The notes beneath the pieces are model-generated. The model searched no databases. It was not told the DNA's origin and saw only the letters and a program-made list of their open reading frames with translations. This document shows positions 1-11,652 of a DNA stretch of 64,000 nucleotides, piece by piece. Within the stretch, counting starts at the first letter, position 1, and the number at the start of each line of letters is the position of its first letter. The translations under genes and the position numbers were made by a program. Source of the stretch: Patellaria atrata CBS 101060 (lineage: Eukaryota; Ascomycota; Dothideomycetes; Patellariales; Patellariaceae); the NCBI GenBank assembly GCA_010093705.1, contig MU006097.1, positions 329,587-393,586 of the forward strand, read 5' to 3'.

Positions 1-1570
1 AAAAATCATCCGACCAAGCAGATATCTAGTCCAGCAAGACAGGAAAGAAACGGCCAGCCATCAACAGGTTAGAAAGACAGAACGAAGATCAGCTCCTAGG
101 GCTCCAACGTTCTTCGTGAGGTTGTGCCGTTGCGAGAATTGCGGGAGAGTCAGGTTTCAGAGCTATCATCTCCAAAGATCGAAAATATCTCCACTTTCCC
201 GTACCTAACGAACGGATCATCATAATAAGATCTACATATTAGTTGTCCCTAATGGAGTGACTAATTCCCTATGAAATAACTGGATTCCTACTGGTCAGGA
301 AGTCTTCCCACGGTTCCCCTAGTTTCTATGAACTAGACAAACATTTTATCCGGAAAAGGAATTCAATCCTGATTTTTAAACTTGTTTCAGACTTTTCGCT
401 GATTCTCCCTGGGTCATGCTTGAACAGATGAACTGCGCTGAAAGAAAGGTCGGTCACTTCTGACAGCTAAGAACCAGGGTCGAATGTGATGAATTGTGCA
501 GAAAGAAATGCGGAGAATTTCCTAGCCAGGAGTAGAAAAAGCGTTTGCTGAATCAGACAGTCATGACAGTTTCCACACATGTTGTGGCTGCAGAGGCGTA
601 AACCGTTTCCCATGACCGTTGGTTGACACCTGGATTGAGACAGCTGCACTGTCCACTCTGCGATCAGCTTATAGGCAATCCTGGCTTTCGACCCGCTGTC
701 TAAATCTTCTCCTTAAATCCTCGATCCTTTAAGCGACTTCCTAGATGCAAAGTGACTGAGAATCTTGGGTTCCTGAGATTTTTGAGTTGTTGGTCAATTG
801 AACGAAGGAACATCTAGATTTTTCCGGCGCCGCTCCATCGAAGACGATGATAGGAGCATCGATAACAAAACTGACAGCAGAAGCCGTGGGATGCGAAACC
901 CGAGAAACAAGTCCTGTTCTTTTCGGCAATTGTTGATAGCCCAGCAGTTCAACTCATCCATGATCCCTCACAAATAATAACTCTCTGGGCTCCACTACCA
1001 GGGGCTAGTACCTGAAAATCCCCCAACCTAACGTTATACACTGTAAGCTTGTATGAAATAGGAGAGGATCACCCGTCATCAGTGCGGGCCTGGCAAACCA
1101 TATCGTCGTGGCTTTTCTCTGAAATTTCTCTTTATGCTTTTCTCTGCTTCCCCACCTAGTTCTATGATGGATGGGGTCTTGTCATATCAAAGCGTAAGAA
1201 TGGCCCACCAATTGTGTGGAAAATGACCGCCAATCTGCCAATCGATATCAGATAATATGATCCCGGGCCCCTACCCATAATCCATAATCTTACCTCTAAA
1301 TTCACAAGGCGTGGATATTCAGGCATCTTTTCGCGATAATCGCATAAAATCGAGAATCTGGGCATATCAGTTGGATTGGCATTGACACAATCCTATCAAA
1401 CAAAAGCCTGGATTGAAAATCCTGTTTGCGGAGGGGATTCGGAGTGAAGCAACCTTTTGAAGGTCTTAAAGGATAAAGTCTCTTTAAGTACCGTCTTTAA
1501 TTTTTTACCTTGTCGTGGAGGGTTGGTTGCCGTTGCCACACCTGAAAGAGGAAGAGGAAACGATAGAAGC
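1..1570. other. Intergenic, no gene recognised
   Basis: No reading frame here gives a recognisable protein; the longest frames are under 75 codons on either strand and overlap with no shared theme. The last 150 bases probably hold the promoter and 5' leader of the receptor gene that starts at 1571. I saw no repeat, tRNA or transposon end. Confidence 0.5.
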
Positions 1571-3205
1571 ATGAAGTTCAAGTCTTTTTTCTTCGTAGCT
1601 TTTGCCATATGCGCGAGGGTTGCAGCTCAAAGCGAGGCTGCATCGTTATATCCGCCGTGCGCTGTGAGTTATATTACCTTAGGCTCTACGTATCTGTACT
1701 GTCGCGTCAGTTTCGTGGTCTATCAAATGCTAATCCTTAGTAGTTAGGATGTATCGTAGAATCGGTCCCGAAGTCTTCATGCTCGTTGACGAACCAAACA
1801 TGTATCTGTACGAATGCGCCGTTAACAGTTATGATCGGTAGCTGCGTCAAAGCGAATTGTACAATTAGGGAAGCTTTGAGTTAGTTACTTGGGCTCATTT
1901 CCAAAGTTTCCATATGCTAAGAATCATAGCAACCCAAAATGCGAGTGCTACCGTCTGTGGAGCTCCCATCCGCGATCACACGAAGCTCGTATCTTATCCA
2001 GGTGTCATTGGCGGGGTCCTCGCCCTCATAGCTGTTATATTGCGATTGTGCGCGAGGATTCCAGCAGGAGGTGGAGGTTTCGGCTTAGATGACTGGACTA
2101 TTTGCGTGGTAATGGTAAGAAAACCTTCCTTTAGCCCCTTGTGCTCATGGTACTCATATAAACGTGCAGGCAATTACAATTCCCTTCTCCGGATTCTCAA
2201 TCCTGTTGGCAGACTCCGGTCTAGGAAAGGATATCTGGACGATACCGTTCGATAAGATCACACATATCCTTTATGTAAGCCATCTGTTCAGAGCCTTTTA
2301 TCCCTATTGACTTTAGTAGATCTATTTCTGGGACGAGCTTATGTACCTGACAATATTACCATTGACGAAAATATCAATTCTTTTCTTTTATCTCCGCATA
2401 TTCCCAAACAAAAGTTTTCGCAAATGGGTGTGGGTTACCATGGCAGCATGCATTGGTTATAACATTGCATTCGTGCTGGTATCAGTCTGGCAGTGTCGCC
2501 CTATCGACTATGCATGGACTCATTGGGATAAAGAACACCAAGGTACCTGCAACAATATCAATGCTCAGGGATGGACCAGTGCAGCGATCAACATGATCCT
2601 TGACGTCATAGTCATCATTCTACCTCTACCGTCCCTTTCGAAGTTGGAGCTCTCCCGAAAACGCAAGATTATGATCTTGCTCATGTTTAGCGTGGGATTC
2701 TTGTAAGTGGATGTCAGTGATCGTTAGGTGGGTTTTGCTGACTCGACCCGTTTCTAGTGTTACAATCGTAAGTATTCTCCGATTGAGAACTATTCTGCGA
2801 TTCGGAGATTCGGAGAACGTGACTTGGGACTACGTTGCCCTGGGATACTGGTCCACAATAGAGATCCATGTTGGAATCATTTGTGCCTGTATGCCTGCAC
2901 TACGTAGCTTCTTCAAGCACATCTGGCCGAGGGTGTTCAAAGTTACAGAGAACCGTTCAACGAAACAAACCCCGTCTCCTTTCGTTTCCACTACGCCTTC
3001 GAATGGAGGCATGGGAGACACGAAGCAAAGGGGCTCCTTTTCGCAGAATAAGAGCAAGGATCGGGATTCCTTCGTACGGTTGGTTGATTTAGAGAGAGGG
3101 ACTGGTAAAGAGCTCGGCAAGCCAGACGAAGTTACTATCCACGAGGTGGAATCAAACGGATTTGAGTTCAACTTTTCTCGGAATAGAGCTCGAGATGAGC
3201 GATAA
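1571..3205 (+). CDS. CFEM-domain Pth11-type GPCR-like membrane protein
   Basis: Predicted fungal plasma-membrane receptor of the Pth11/fungal rhodopsin-like family, a group linked to surface and host sensing in plant-associated ascomycetes. Six exons fit: 1571-1663, 1744-1879, 1930-2114, 2170-2274, 2320-2702 and 2758-3205, giving 449 residues. A signal peptide (MKFKSFFFVAFAICARVAAQ) is followed by a CFEM module of eight cysteines, from PPCA to TVCGAP, around residues 30-85. The seven-helix part follows, with family marks such as GGFGLDDWTI, DSGLGKDIW, LPLTKISILFFYLRIF and WQCRPIDYAW. The cytoplasmic tail is polar and charged. The second intron is the least certain: acceptor ATAG at 1929 is the only one that keeps frame with donor GTTAGT at 1880. 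The gene stands alone, with the oxidoreductase 1.2 kb away on the same strand. The ligand cannot be read from sequence. Confidence 0.88.
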
Positions 3206-4462
3206 CACGTTTACATAAACTTGAAATCCAAGAAGCGTATACAATTATGATTCATGTACATATATGCTAACGAGAAACAGGGGTAGTTTCGAAAGGAAAG
3301 GATATCATAATGCAACCATCTGATCGGTATTAGACTGACGTAAACGGTAAGAATGGTCCTGGTCTAGAGAACTCACTCACGGAGCCTATATTCAACAAAC
3401 TGGAACCGTTTTTGAGGGACTACTACCACATTTCAACACTAATAGATAGTCAATTTCTAGGACTATTAATAAGTCGAACTGCTTTCGATATCATGCCAGC
3501 TGGAGTCCAAATATTGAGCAGTACCATAACTGGATACTATATTCTCTTCATGGTGCTCTTTATCGTTGCTTGAAAATCAACCTGGTGTAACTCATCGACA
3601 TTCATTCTGAATACGAAAGACTAACAGGGCCCCGGAGGTCTTTCATCCCGTTAGACATCCTTTGATTCTGAAACAGGATGCAGGCATGACAGTTAGGGTT
3701 TAGGGGAAGAGGTTTTGAAACATTCGTACAGAGAGACGGGAGGTGGCATGTGGGAGGTTGGGATTTAGTTTTCGGGCCGTACAAACTAGGAGCATATACG
3801 AGGTTAGTTTAGGTTAGGTTACGATAGGTAAATAGCGCACAAACCACTCGGCCCAGTTCAAATCCCCAACAGGAAGATCATCACACTCCCCTGACTGAGC
3901 TTTCCTCGAAACCATTCGATCATTTTGAAGGGAGTTTGAAGGGAGTTGTGGCTTTCAATCTAAAGCAGGTCAGAATTATCCCCATGTCTTTAAATGATCA
4001 ATTTAATTTCCCGCTACCGCCCCATGTAGCCACGCTGCGCTCCCACAGCTTTTGAGGAGAAGCCAGAGAACAGTTGGGGCCTCGATCCCTCGAAATTTTG
4101 AAGAGAAGAGGAGAAAGAGCAAGGATGCAAGGATTTTACTCCCTTCGGCCCATAAACCGTCGAACTTGATCACTCCCGGCATCAAAAAGAGCACTTGAAG
4201 TCGAACATCTTCTCTGTTTCCGGCACGAGATTGCTTGTCATGACTGAGTAAACATCGTGAGATCTGCATCTGCACGGCTTCCCACCACCTCAAAACCTGC
4301 AGGAAGCTTTGCAAATGCGATGCACGTAATTTTCCGCACCGTTGGGGCAAACCTCAGTCTTTAAGCCGGTACTTCCTTTCGTACCGTCTCCTTTCGTGAG
4401 GCAATTTCGTGTGCTTTATTGTCACTCGTTTGTTCTTGTATTGCTTTGGTTCGGTTGTCATA
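3206..4462. other. Intergenic, promoter side of the GMC gene
   Basis: No gene recognised. A short run of TTAGG-like units lies near 3803-3820 but is too short and imperfect to call telomeric. The right end must hold the promoter of the gene starting at 4463. Confidence 0.45.
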
Positions 4463-6560
4463 ATGCTGTTGTTGTACTATCTAGCTGGCGTTGTGGCGTT
4501 GCTCACAACTACCAGCATTGCATTGTAGGTTCCAGAGTATCAGCATTTCTCGAAGCATCAACGCTAACAATCGTTACGTTTGAAGACAAGAAGATAATAT
4601 CCACGGTGATGCTCACCACGAGCGAAGTCTCCATCAAAACTTCGAGCGCCAAACAACAGTAAATTATGACTACGTTGTCGTGGGCTCTGGCCCTGGCGGC
4701 GGACCGACAGCAGCGCGTCTGGCTTTAGCAGGCTATAAAGTGCTCCTCATGGATGCCGGTGATGATTACGGAAATGATCTGTATTACCGTATACCAGCCA
4801 TGCATCTTTATTCCACGGGGTACGACAAATGGGCCTGGGACTTCTTCGTTAAGCACTATTCAGACGCGAACAGAGCAAAACAAGACTCCAAATTCACATG
4901 GAAAACTCCAGCAGGGAAGTACTATGTAGGACCAAATCCACCATCTGGGTCGAAAGAGCTGGGAATCTGGTATCCGCGTGTGGGCGCGTTAGGAGGCTGC
5001 TCTGCTCACAATGCTATGATCTTTATATGCCCACATGCAAGTGACTGGCAGCACATCGTCGATATCACTGGTGATAGTTCCTGGTCTCCTTCGAACATGC
5101 GAAAATACTTCCAGAAGTTAGAGAAAGCCAATTATATCCCCAATAGTGTTGCTGGCCACGGGTTCAACGGCTGGTTGACTACCAGTATCACTGACCTGAG
5201 TCTCGTAGTCGAGGACCGTAAACTGCTCTCATTAGTCGTGGCAGCTGCAACAGCTATGGGTCAGGGCCTTTTAGGAAAATTGATTACTACCGTTCTCGGC
5301 TTAGGCCAGGTTCTTGCGCGAGATATCAACAATAACGGCCGTAATCGAGATACAGATGAAGGACTATATCAAGTACCTATTAGTACAAAGAATAGCGAAC
5401 GGACGGGACCCCGCGACTTCATCCTCGAGGTTGCCAATGCGAAGAATCGCGACGGCTCTCGCAAATATCACCTTGATATCAAGCTCAACACCTTTGTCAC
5501 CAAGATCCTCTTCGACAAGTCCTCTAACAGACCCACCGCTACAGGCGTGGAATACCTCTCCGGCCCGCGCCTCTACCGTGCCGATCCGAACTTCTCCTCC
5601 AGTTCCGGCACTAAAGGAACCGTCAAAGCCGCAAAAGAAGTAATCATCTCCGCCGGCGCCTTCAACACCCCCCAACTCCTCAAACTCAGTGGCATCGGCC
5701 CCGCCGCCGAACTCCGCCGCTTCAATATCCCCGTCGTCGCCGATCTTCCCGGCGTAGGCACCAACCTTCAAGACCGCTACGAAACCGCCGTCATCGCGCG
5801 CTCTCCAACCCCCTTCTTCATCACCAAGAACTGTAAGTTCCTCCAATCCTCGCCCGACCCCTGTCTCGATGCCTGGCAGCGTGGTTCCACCCCCGCGGGC
5901 AAGTTCGTCTACCACAGCAACGGCTTCGCGGTGTCTATTGTCAAGAAGTCCACCGCAGCGGACCCTGCCTTAAAAGCGGCGGATCTGTTTATTTCAGGCG
6001 CCCCAGCGGCGTGGAAGGGATACTACCCCGGCACCGCGCAAGATGCGCTCGAGGAAGCAAATAGCTGGGTCTGGTACACCTTAAAGGCACACACGCGCAA
6101 CAACGCCGGTACCGTGACATTACGTTCCGCAAACCCCCTCGATACCCCCGAAATCAACTTTCGCTACTTCGACGACGGGGTCAGGACTGGGGGCGCGGAT
6201 AACGCGGACCTGCAAGCACTGTTCGAAGGGACAAAAATGGCCCGTAAGATCTTCAAGAATGTCGTTCCTCTGGATGGAGATTTTGAAGAAACCTGGCCTG
6301 GGCCTAATATCACGAGTGATGCGGATTTGAAGCAGTGGATTAAGAACGAAGCGTGGGGCCACCATGCGAGTTGCACCTGTCCGATTGGCGGCGATGGAGA
6401 CAGAAATGCTGTTTTGGATAGCAAGTTTAGGGTTAGGGGTGTCCAAAAGCTGAGAGTTGTGGATGCGAGTGTGTTTCCTCGAATTCCGGGTACCTTCATC
6501 GCAGCACCAGTATATATGATCTCAGAGAAGGCGGCGGATGCGATTTTGGCAGATGCATGA
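4463..6560 (+). CDS. GMC oxidoreductase (FAD-dependent), secreted or membrane-targeted
   Basis: Glucose-methanol-choline family flavoenzyme that would oxidise an alcohol or sugar using FAD. Two exons fit: 4463-4524 and 4628-6560, giving 664 residues. The first exon encodes a hydrophobic leader (MLLLYYLAGVVALLTTTSIA) that looks like a signal peptide. The FAD-binding GxGxxG is GSGPGG at about residues 40-45, closing with LLMDAG. The family signature RVGALGGCSAHNAM is present, as is GPAAELRRFNIPVVADLPGVG. Near the C-terminus WGHHASCTCPIGG carries the first catalytic His, but the second active-site position, usually His or Asn before Pro, lies in PRIPGTFIAAPVYMISEKAAD, where neither is present. 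I recall similar C-termini in other fungal members, so it is probably a subfamily trait. The acceptor at 4627 was chosen because it alone keeps frame with donor GTAGGT at 4525. Confidence 0.88.
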
Positions 6561-7061
6561 GGAAGGAAGCGAAGTAAGCAGATCTACTAAGGTTGTAAAG
6601 TCTGAATTAGGTGGTACTTGTAAGTATTACGTCTGTATATATCCCAGCAGTATATACCAATCTTCAACACACGCGCCTAACACGTGATAGTATAGCTGTA
6701 CCACCTCCATATGACTACTCTATTACCGACTCCCAATCTACAGTTTCCGTGTTCAAGGCCTTATAGTTCGGCCCGTGCCTAAAACTCCTATTTTACAACA
6801 TACCCCGGATTAAGGCACAATCTCTGCGCAATAACGAGTTCTCTAGCTATCAACCACGTATTTCATGCGAATAAGTCTTTAATAAATTTCTAATATCATT
6901 AATACCGTACGAGTATCCTATATATGGAAACTAACACGCTTGACAACAGTTTTCTCATATGGAAAATTTCTTTTTCCGAATAGAGACGTTCCCTCTTTCT
7001 TGCTTCCCGTGTGTATGTCCGCTCGCTTTCCGCAAAAAGTTCGCTTTGAGGCTGGTTCACT
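6561..7061. other. Intergenic, 3' flank of the GMC gene
   Basis: AT-rich, no gene. A 7-bp inverted repeat (GTATATA at 6635, TATATAC at 6651) lies about 75 bp after the stop codon and may belong to the 3' end of the GMC transcript. Confidence 0.4.
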
Positions 7062-7373
7062 TCATTGAGCTTCATGATACACATTTCCAAAATGTGCTGT
7101 CGCTGCGTCGAACGATTTGCCCCTGATGTATGTATGTTCGTGGATCTTTATCATTGCACCATATCCGATTTTATCACCGGCGTGCATATTAGAATAGCCC
7201 TTCCCCTCCATGTCTTTGTACATTTCTGCCAGATCCTGCCCAGTCTCTGCCCGTAAAAAGAATATGTGTTCATAAGCAGACTTATATCGATAAGTGTATT
7301 CAATTACAATCTGCGTCTTTCCCATACCACCAAGGCCTCTAGGACGCAAGACCGTAATCGAGAGTCCATGCAT
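7062..7373 (-). pseudogene. Relic of an NB-ARC/NACHT-type STAND NTPase (NLR-like)
   Basis: A 103-residue fragment reads GLGGMGKTQIVIEYTYRYKS, which is a P-loop of the STAND class (GxGGxGKT) with the usual following helix, then HIFFLRAETGQDLAEMY, matching the second strand region seen in fungal NB-ARC proteins. Full NLR-like proteins are several hundred residues or more, with N-terminal effector and C-terminal repeat domains. None of that is visible on either side, so this is a leftover piece. Flanking frames are short. Fungal NLR-like genes turn over quickly, and a fragment in gene-poor DNA beside other dead genes fits that. Confidence 0.5.
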
Positions 7374-8580
7374 TCTGACTGAGGTTGTAAATGCTTATGT
7401 ATGGTTTCAGGAGTATCGTCGTGACCTGCAAAGAGATTGATTGTTTCGGAGTTTATCTACAAGTCTTTTTTGAGGAGGTATTGTGGTGTGAATCTGTGGT
7501 GCAAGTGCAGCTGTTTCGCGAAACGGAATCAGTACGTTGACGAGCAGGCCATTTCATACGAGAAGCCTTACGCAAGGGGACGTGATTGTCATGTATATTG
7601 CCGTAATTAGCACGCGAGAAATCGTGTACATCACCGAGGTGTTGACGGGACGAGTCGAAACTCAGTACGATCATTTTTGTGGTCATATGTAATCTTTGGC
7701 TCGCTGTCATTCAGTTCGCGTTTCCGCTTACGTGTTTTCGCATCAGCCATTTCGGTAGAATACAACCAAACGACCAACGGGCTATATACCACCAGCTGTA
7801 GAAGTCTCTTTGAGGTTGGAAGGTCGTCGGTGCTGCCTCACTGCCTCGCTGTAGCAACCCCCCTAGAGTTAGTCCTTTTTTTGGGTTGGGGGAGGGGCAA
7901 AGTCCATGGAAGCTGTAAATCCATCTCTTTAACATTGCCTCTGGTCACAGATGATAAGCTCGCGCAAGATTCAGATTGGGGTCTGCCCGCAACCCCTGAT
8001 CCGTATGCAAAACCCGTAAAAAAGAAATTATACAGGGCAAGGACGGGACAGAGTACGGTACCTTACAGTACGTACTAAGGGAACTACAGCACGAAGTTTC
8101 AAGGACAGATATTTCGCAAAGGCTCCCAAATTCTCAGTCGAGGCAAAAGATAGGATTTCCCGAAGAACTAGATTCATTCACCAAAGTGACTAAACGTGGA
8201 CCATGCTGGATCTCAAAATTGATGCCCTGCTGCGCTCCGCCCCTCGTTCGCTTCCAAGTGAATGGTAGTGATGCCAGCAGGACTGGTCAAGTAATGCCAC
8301 AAAGTCCATCACACAATATGGCCGATGGCTGTTCGCTGGTCCAACGGACATAAAGCATAGTTCTCAGTAAGCCCCACGGTAATGAATTTCCTCCTTCATA
8401 CCGTCTACTTTCTTCACTTCACCCCACAGAAATCAATTTCTACAATCACTTTCTGAATGTCTCACAATTCACCTTTGATACCTTACTTTCTTTATCAAAG
8501 ACAGGAACTCCATTAACCAGCAATGTGGGTCATATCTCTACTTCTATAATCGCAGCCGTCATATCTTCTTCAGGTCTGAC
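7374..8580. other. Intergenic, no gene recognised
   Basis: A plus-strand frame of 133 codons (7677-8078) and overlapping minus frames have no recognisable domain, low codon structure and no splice partners. I read the stretch as decayed or non-coding DNA. Confidence 0.4.
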
Positions 8581-10280
8581 ATGAAAGCTCGAATTATGGA
8601 ACGGCTAAACCATATCATTCCGATCATCATCCAAATCTCTTTGGTCACAGAGGCTCCATCCGTAGCTGTAGGCGTTTCTTATGAAGGTGAGACTTTATAT
8701 CACGCGAACACTGGCCTTCGTAATGTACAGAAAGGATTGGTTCCGGACTCTAACACTGTTTACGGCATCGGCTCCATTACCAAATGTTTTACAGCTTCTG
8801 CTATTGGTATATTGGTTGACGAAGGACTCCTAGAGTGGACCACCCTGGTGAAAGGCATCATTCCAGAGTTCAATAGTTCCAGTCAAACTATGTCGGAGCA
8901 CTTGATCGTTGTTGATTTACTGAGCCATCGGACTGTCATAGCCACTTCAAACAATTGGTGGTATGGAGCGGAAGGTACACTTCTATCGGACAAAGGTCAA
9001 ACCATACGTGCGTATAACTCACTCCAGTCGATAGGCTCCTTCAGGAGTCGTTATGATTACAGCAATTGGAATTATGCTCTGTTAGGCGAAGTCATCGATT
9101 CAAATCACAGGGAAGTCGTATGGGACTTTCATCAAGGAGAAGATCTTCGCCCTCTCGATATGAAACGATCTTCGGTGTCTCAAATTTTCAACGATGATGA
9201 AAATCTTGCACTTCCTTACGCAATTTTGGATGATTTGTCGCCATATCCACTCCCAATCCCGAAGAGCGAAGACGGGAAGCTTATGCTTCCGCCCAAGCCA
9301 TACAAAGCACCGTAGACGATCTTTTAAAGTACAACAATGCTCTAGTCTCCGCATATCAAGACGAGCTACAATCTAAGGACTCAACAAGACCAGAGAACCC
9401 ACTGAGAAATGTGGGGAAGCAGCTATCTGGTCACAACCCTCGCCGGGCCCCTTTCATGCTCGAAAAGACATACTGTCTTGGGATGCATCGACATCAAAGT
9501 ACCTATAAAATTCGAAGGACTGGGTTGTAGTTCGCAATTTGTCAAAGAGATGCCCACGCTATGGCTTCGAGGTGAAACACGTTTGATTCTACAACACGGT
9601 GGGGGTTTGGCTGGATATACAACATTCACAGCCCTCATTCCAGAGATAAACACCAGCATTATCGTGCTCGTTAACTCCATCGGAGTCGGTGATCCAGCTT
9701 CGTGGATCAACCAACTCATTATCGAAGTTGTTATTGACACACCGAAACCTAATAATTACGTCGAATTGGCGAAAGAAGTTGCGCAAAATCATGCCACTAT
9801 AGTGGATAGGAGGTGGCAGAGATTCAAGAATACTTAGAAAGATATTCCACCACCGCGAAATTTGATCGATTATGTGGGAACATATCGTTCCCTAACTCAA
9901 GCTTTCTTCGTTAGCGTGGGCGCTGATATAACGGAGGATTGTAGTTCTACCCTTGAGCTTGAGTTGGCATTTCAGGGCTTGGAATCACAGAAATGGACCT
10001 TGCACCATTGAGAGAATGACACTTTTCTAACTCTCACGACCTTCAACGACTGGGGCGAAACGCGCAATGTTCACGTGTCGGAACGAGAACTTCTTCCATT
10101 TCAGATTTCAGGTCGATGAGGACGGTGAGGTTCAAGCGTTGTACTAGAAACTCGACGCGAATGTGCCCGCAGAGAAGCAGGTCTTGGACAAGGACGGGGT
10201 GGAGCCGGACAAGCTGTTACCTTTCCTTTGTCCTTTGAATAGCTCTGTCAACCTGGCGGGCATTCTTAATCCCAGTTGAG
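8581..10280 (+). pseudogene. Decayed serine beta-lactamase-like hydrolase
   Basis: Relic of a fungal class C beta-lactamase/esterase-fold serine hydrolase. The first frame (8581-9315) keeps the active-site SxxK as SITK (residues 65-68) inside YGIGSITKCF, and the YxN triad as YSN (160-162) inside YDYSNWNYALLGEV. The rest of the family lies in other frames: STVDDLLKYNNALVSAY near 9308-9370, EKTYCLGM near 9460, the third motif as HGGGLAGYTTF (about 9596-9628), then a C-terminal domain with YVGTYRSLTQAF (near 9867) and FQVDEDGEVQALY (near 10105-10145). At least three frame changes and in-frame stops (for example after 9837 and near 10010) separate these pieces, and good splice signals do not explain them. 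The protein was probably about 550 residues. I infer loss of function, although the catalytic part of the first frame is still open. Confidence 0.75.
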
Positions 10281-10511
10281 GTCACAATATCTAGAACGTG
10301 GTAAAGCTCTTATATTCTTAGGGAAGATGTAAGTAGGACCGTTATCTGACATGTACAATAGCTTGATCTGAAATAGCGAATAGGGAGCAACGGAGACCAA
10401 CCATAATACCTCCATTGGTTAGCTCTACTGATGAATGCGGTATTCCACAATTCATAAACAGATATAATTTCTTTCCGTTTCCGTACTCTATGGAGTATCT
10501 CCTACCAGCAC

Positions 10512-11652
10512 CTACCTCTTCCCGCAAACATCCTAAAAGACATTAGCTTTTGTGCTACAATTTCAAAAAGATCACTCACCCCTCTTCTCTCCCTAAAGTT
10601 CCTATAAATCCTTAGCCAAATCTCTCGCTCTCTACACCCCACAACCACCTCCATCCCATCAGCGCCCTTACACTTCGGCCACACCCCCCTCGTCTGCTGT
10701 TCACTAGCAGCGATCCAAAGCTTCGGATGCGGATAATTAGAAAAGTGCACAAACTTCGCCTCTGCGAAAACCTTATCCGGATTCCATCCCTCCTCCTCTG
10801 AACCCAAATACGCCTCATGCCGCTCGGACCGAAACTCCCCAGCGAGGAGATCGTAGCGGCGGTGGGGGAGCACAATACAGCTCTCTTTGCACAGGGCGTT
10901 CACGATCTCCATGTCGAAGTCTCGCTAGGTGTGGTTGGCGATGGCGGCGGCGACGCGGTGCCATTCCCGTGCGGAGGGCTCGATGAGGATGAGCTGCGAG
11001 GAGAGTTGGGCGGGGAGCCGGTATGCGCATGGCATGGCCACGGGCGCGGACGGGAGGGTGAAGAGTTCGTCCATATGCTGTGAGGTTTTAGTGAGGAGAT
11101 GAACGGCAGGGGCGTTGTAGAGGGACTTACTTGGCGTACGACGGAGTCGGAGTCGAGGGTTAGAACTCGAGAATACTGGGTCTGGTTGAATTCGAGGTGT
11201 TTGGTAAAGCTGTCTTGCTATGTGGGCTCCTGGTTTGGAAAATGTTGGACTGTTATTGGGACAAGTTTGGCTCTGTACTCTGTTCGGGCTTTGTACAGGA
11301 GAGCTCTCTCGTTGGAGTATCTGGTTTCATCGATAGCCTTGTTTACGCTCCATTGCCTCGGAAACATAAGCAGTCGACCTGGTTTACTTTCTAAATGGTG
11401 GAGTGATTCGAATAACATGACTGAGTTACAAAGATACTGTGTGTTGGTCACGTGTTGCACCTATCTAAAACGATCCCGTCGAATACTCGGATACGCGAGT
11501 TCTGTATCTGTCTCTAAATATGGAGTCTGGAACGTGTTACCGACCAGTGATGGAGTTAGAAAATCAACTCTGGGGTTTAGTATGTAGAGGAGGATATATA
11601 TCAGCGAGAATAGTCCCAGGGCTGTGCGCAACTTTCGCGAACTCGAAAGCAT
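10512..11652 (-). pseudogene. Glycosyltransferase pseudogene (glucose N-acetyltransferase/Gnt1-like), three in-frame TAGs
   Basis: Type II membrane glycosyltransferase of the GT8-like fungal family. Exons 11652-11131, 11077-10580 and 10532-10512 join in phase through GTAAGT..CACAG and GTGAGT..TTTAG introns, giving about 346 codons. The N-terminus has a membrane anchor (ALGLFSLIYILLYILNP). Then come VTNTQYLCNSVMLFESL, the metal-binding DxD as LTLDSDSVVRQ, HMDELFTLPSAPVAMP, DFDMEIVNALCKE, VLPHRRYDLLAGEFRSE and the ending GDVCGKR. Three premature TAG codons sit in frame at 11463-11461, 11220-11218 and 10927-10925. The second falls in EPT*QDSF, where Trp is expected (TGG to TAG). There is no frameshift and both introns look functional, so loss seems recent. 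Sequencing error or population polymorphism is possible for one stop but unlikely for three. Confidence 0.8.

Noticed and set aside
1744-1929. Frameshift in the GPCR gene near 1880-1922
   Set aside because: An alternative acceptor (ATAG at 1929) restores the frame and gives ALTTQNASATVCGAP, typical of CFEM proteins.
3803-3820. TTAGG-like run resembling an internal telomere repeat
   Set aside because: Only two to three imperfect units, and not the TTAGGG usual in filamentous fungi.
5364-5915. 183-codon minus-strand frame inside the GMC gene
   Set aside because: Antisense shadow of a GC-rich, well-conserved coding region.
6635-6657. AT-rich 7-bp inverted repeat after the GMC stop as a terminator
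   Set aside because: Eukaryotic Pol II genes do not use such hairpins to terminate; likely chance in AT-rich DNA.
7677-8078. 133-codon plus-strand frame as a gene
   Set aside because: No domain, no splice partners and overlapping frames of similar length on the other strand.
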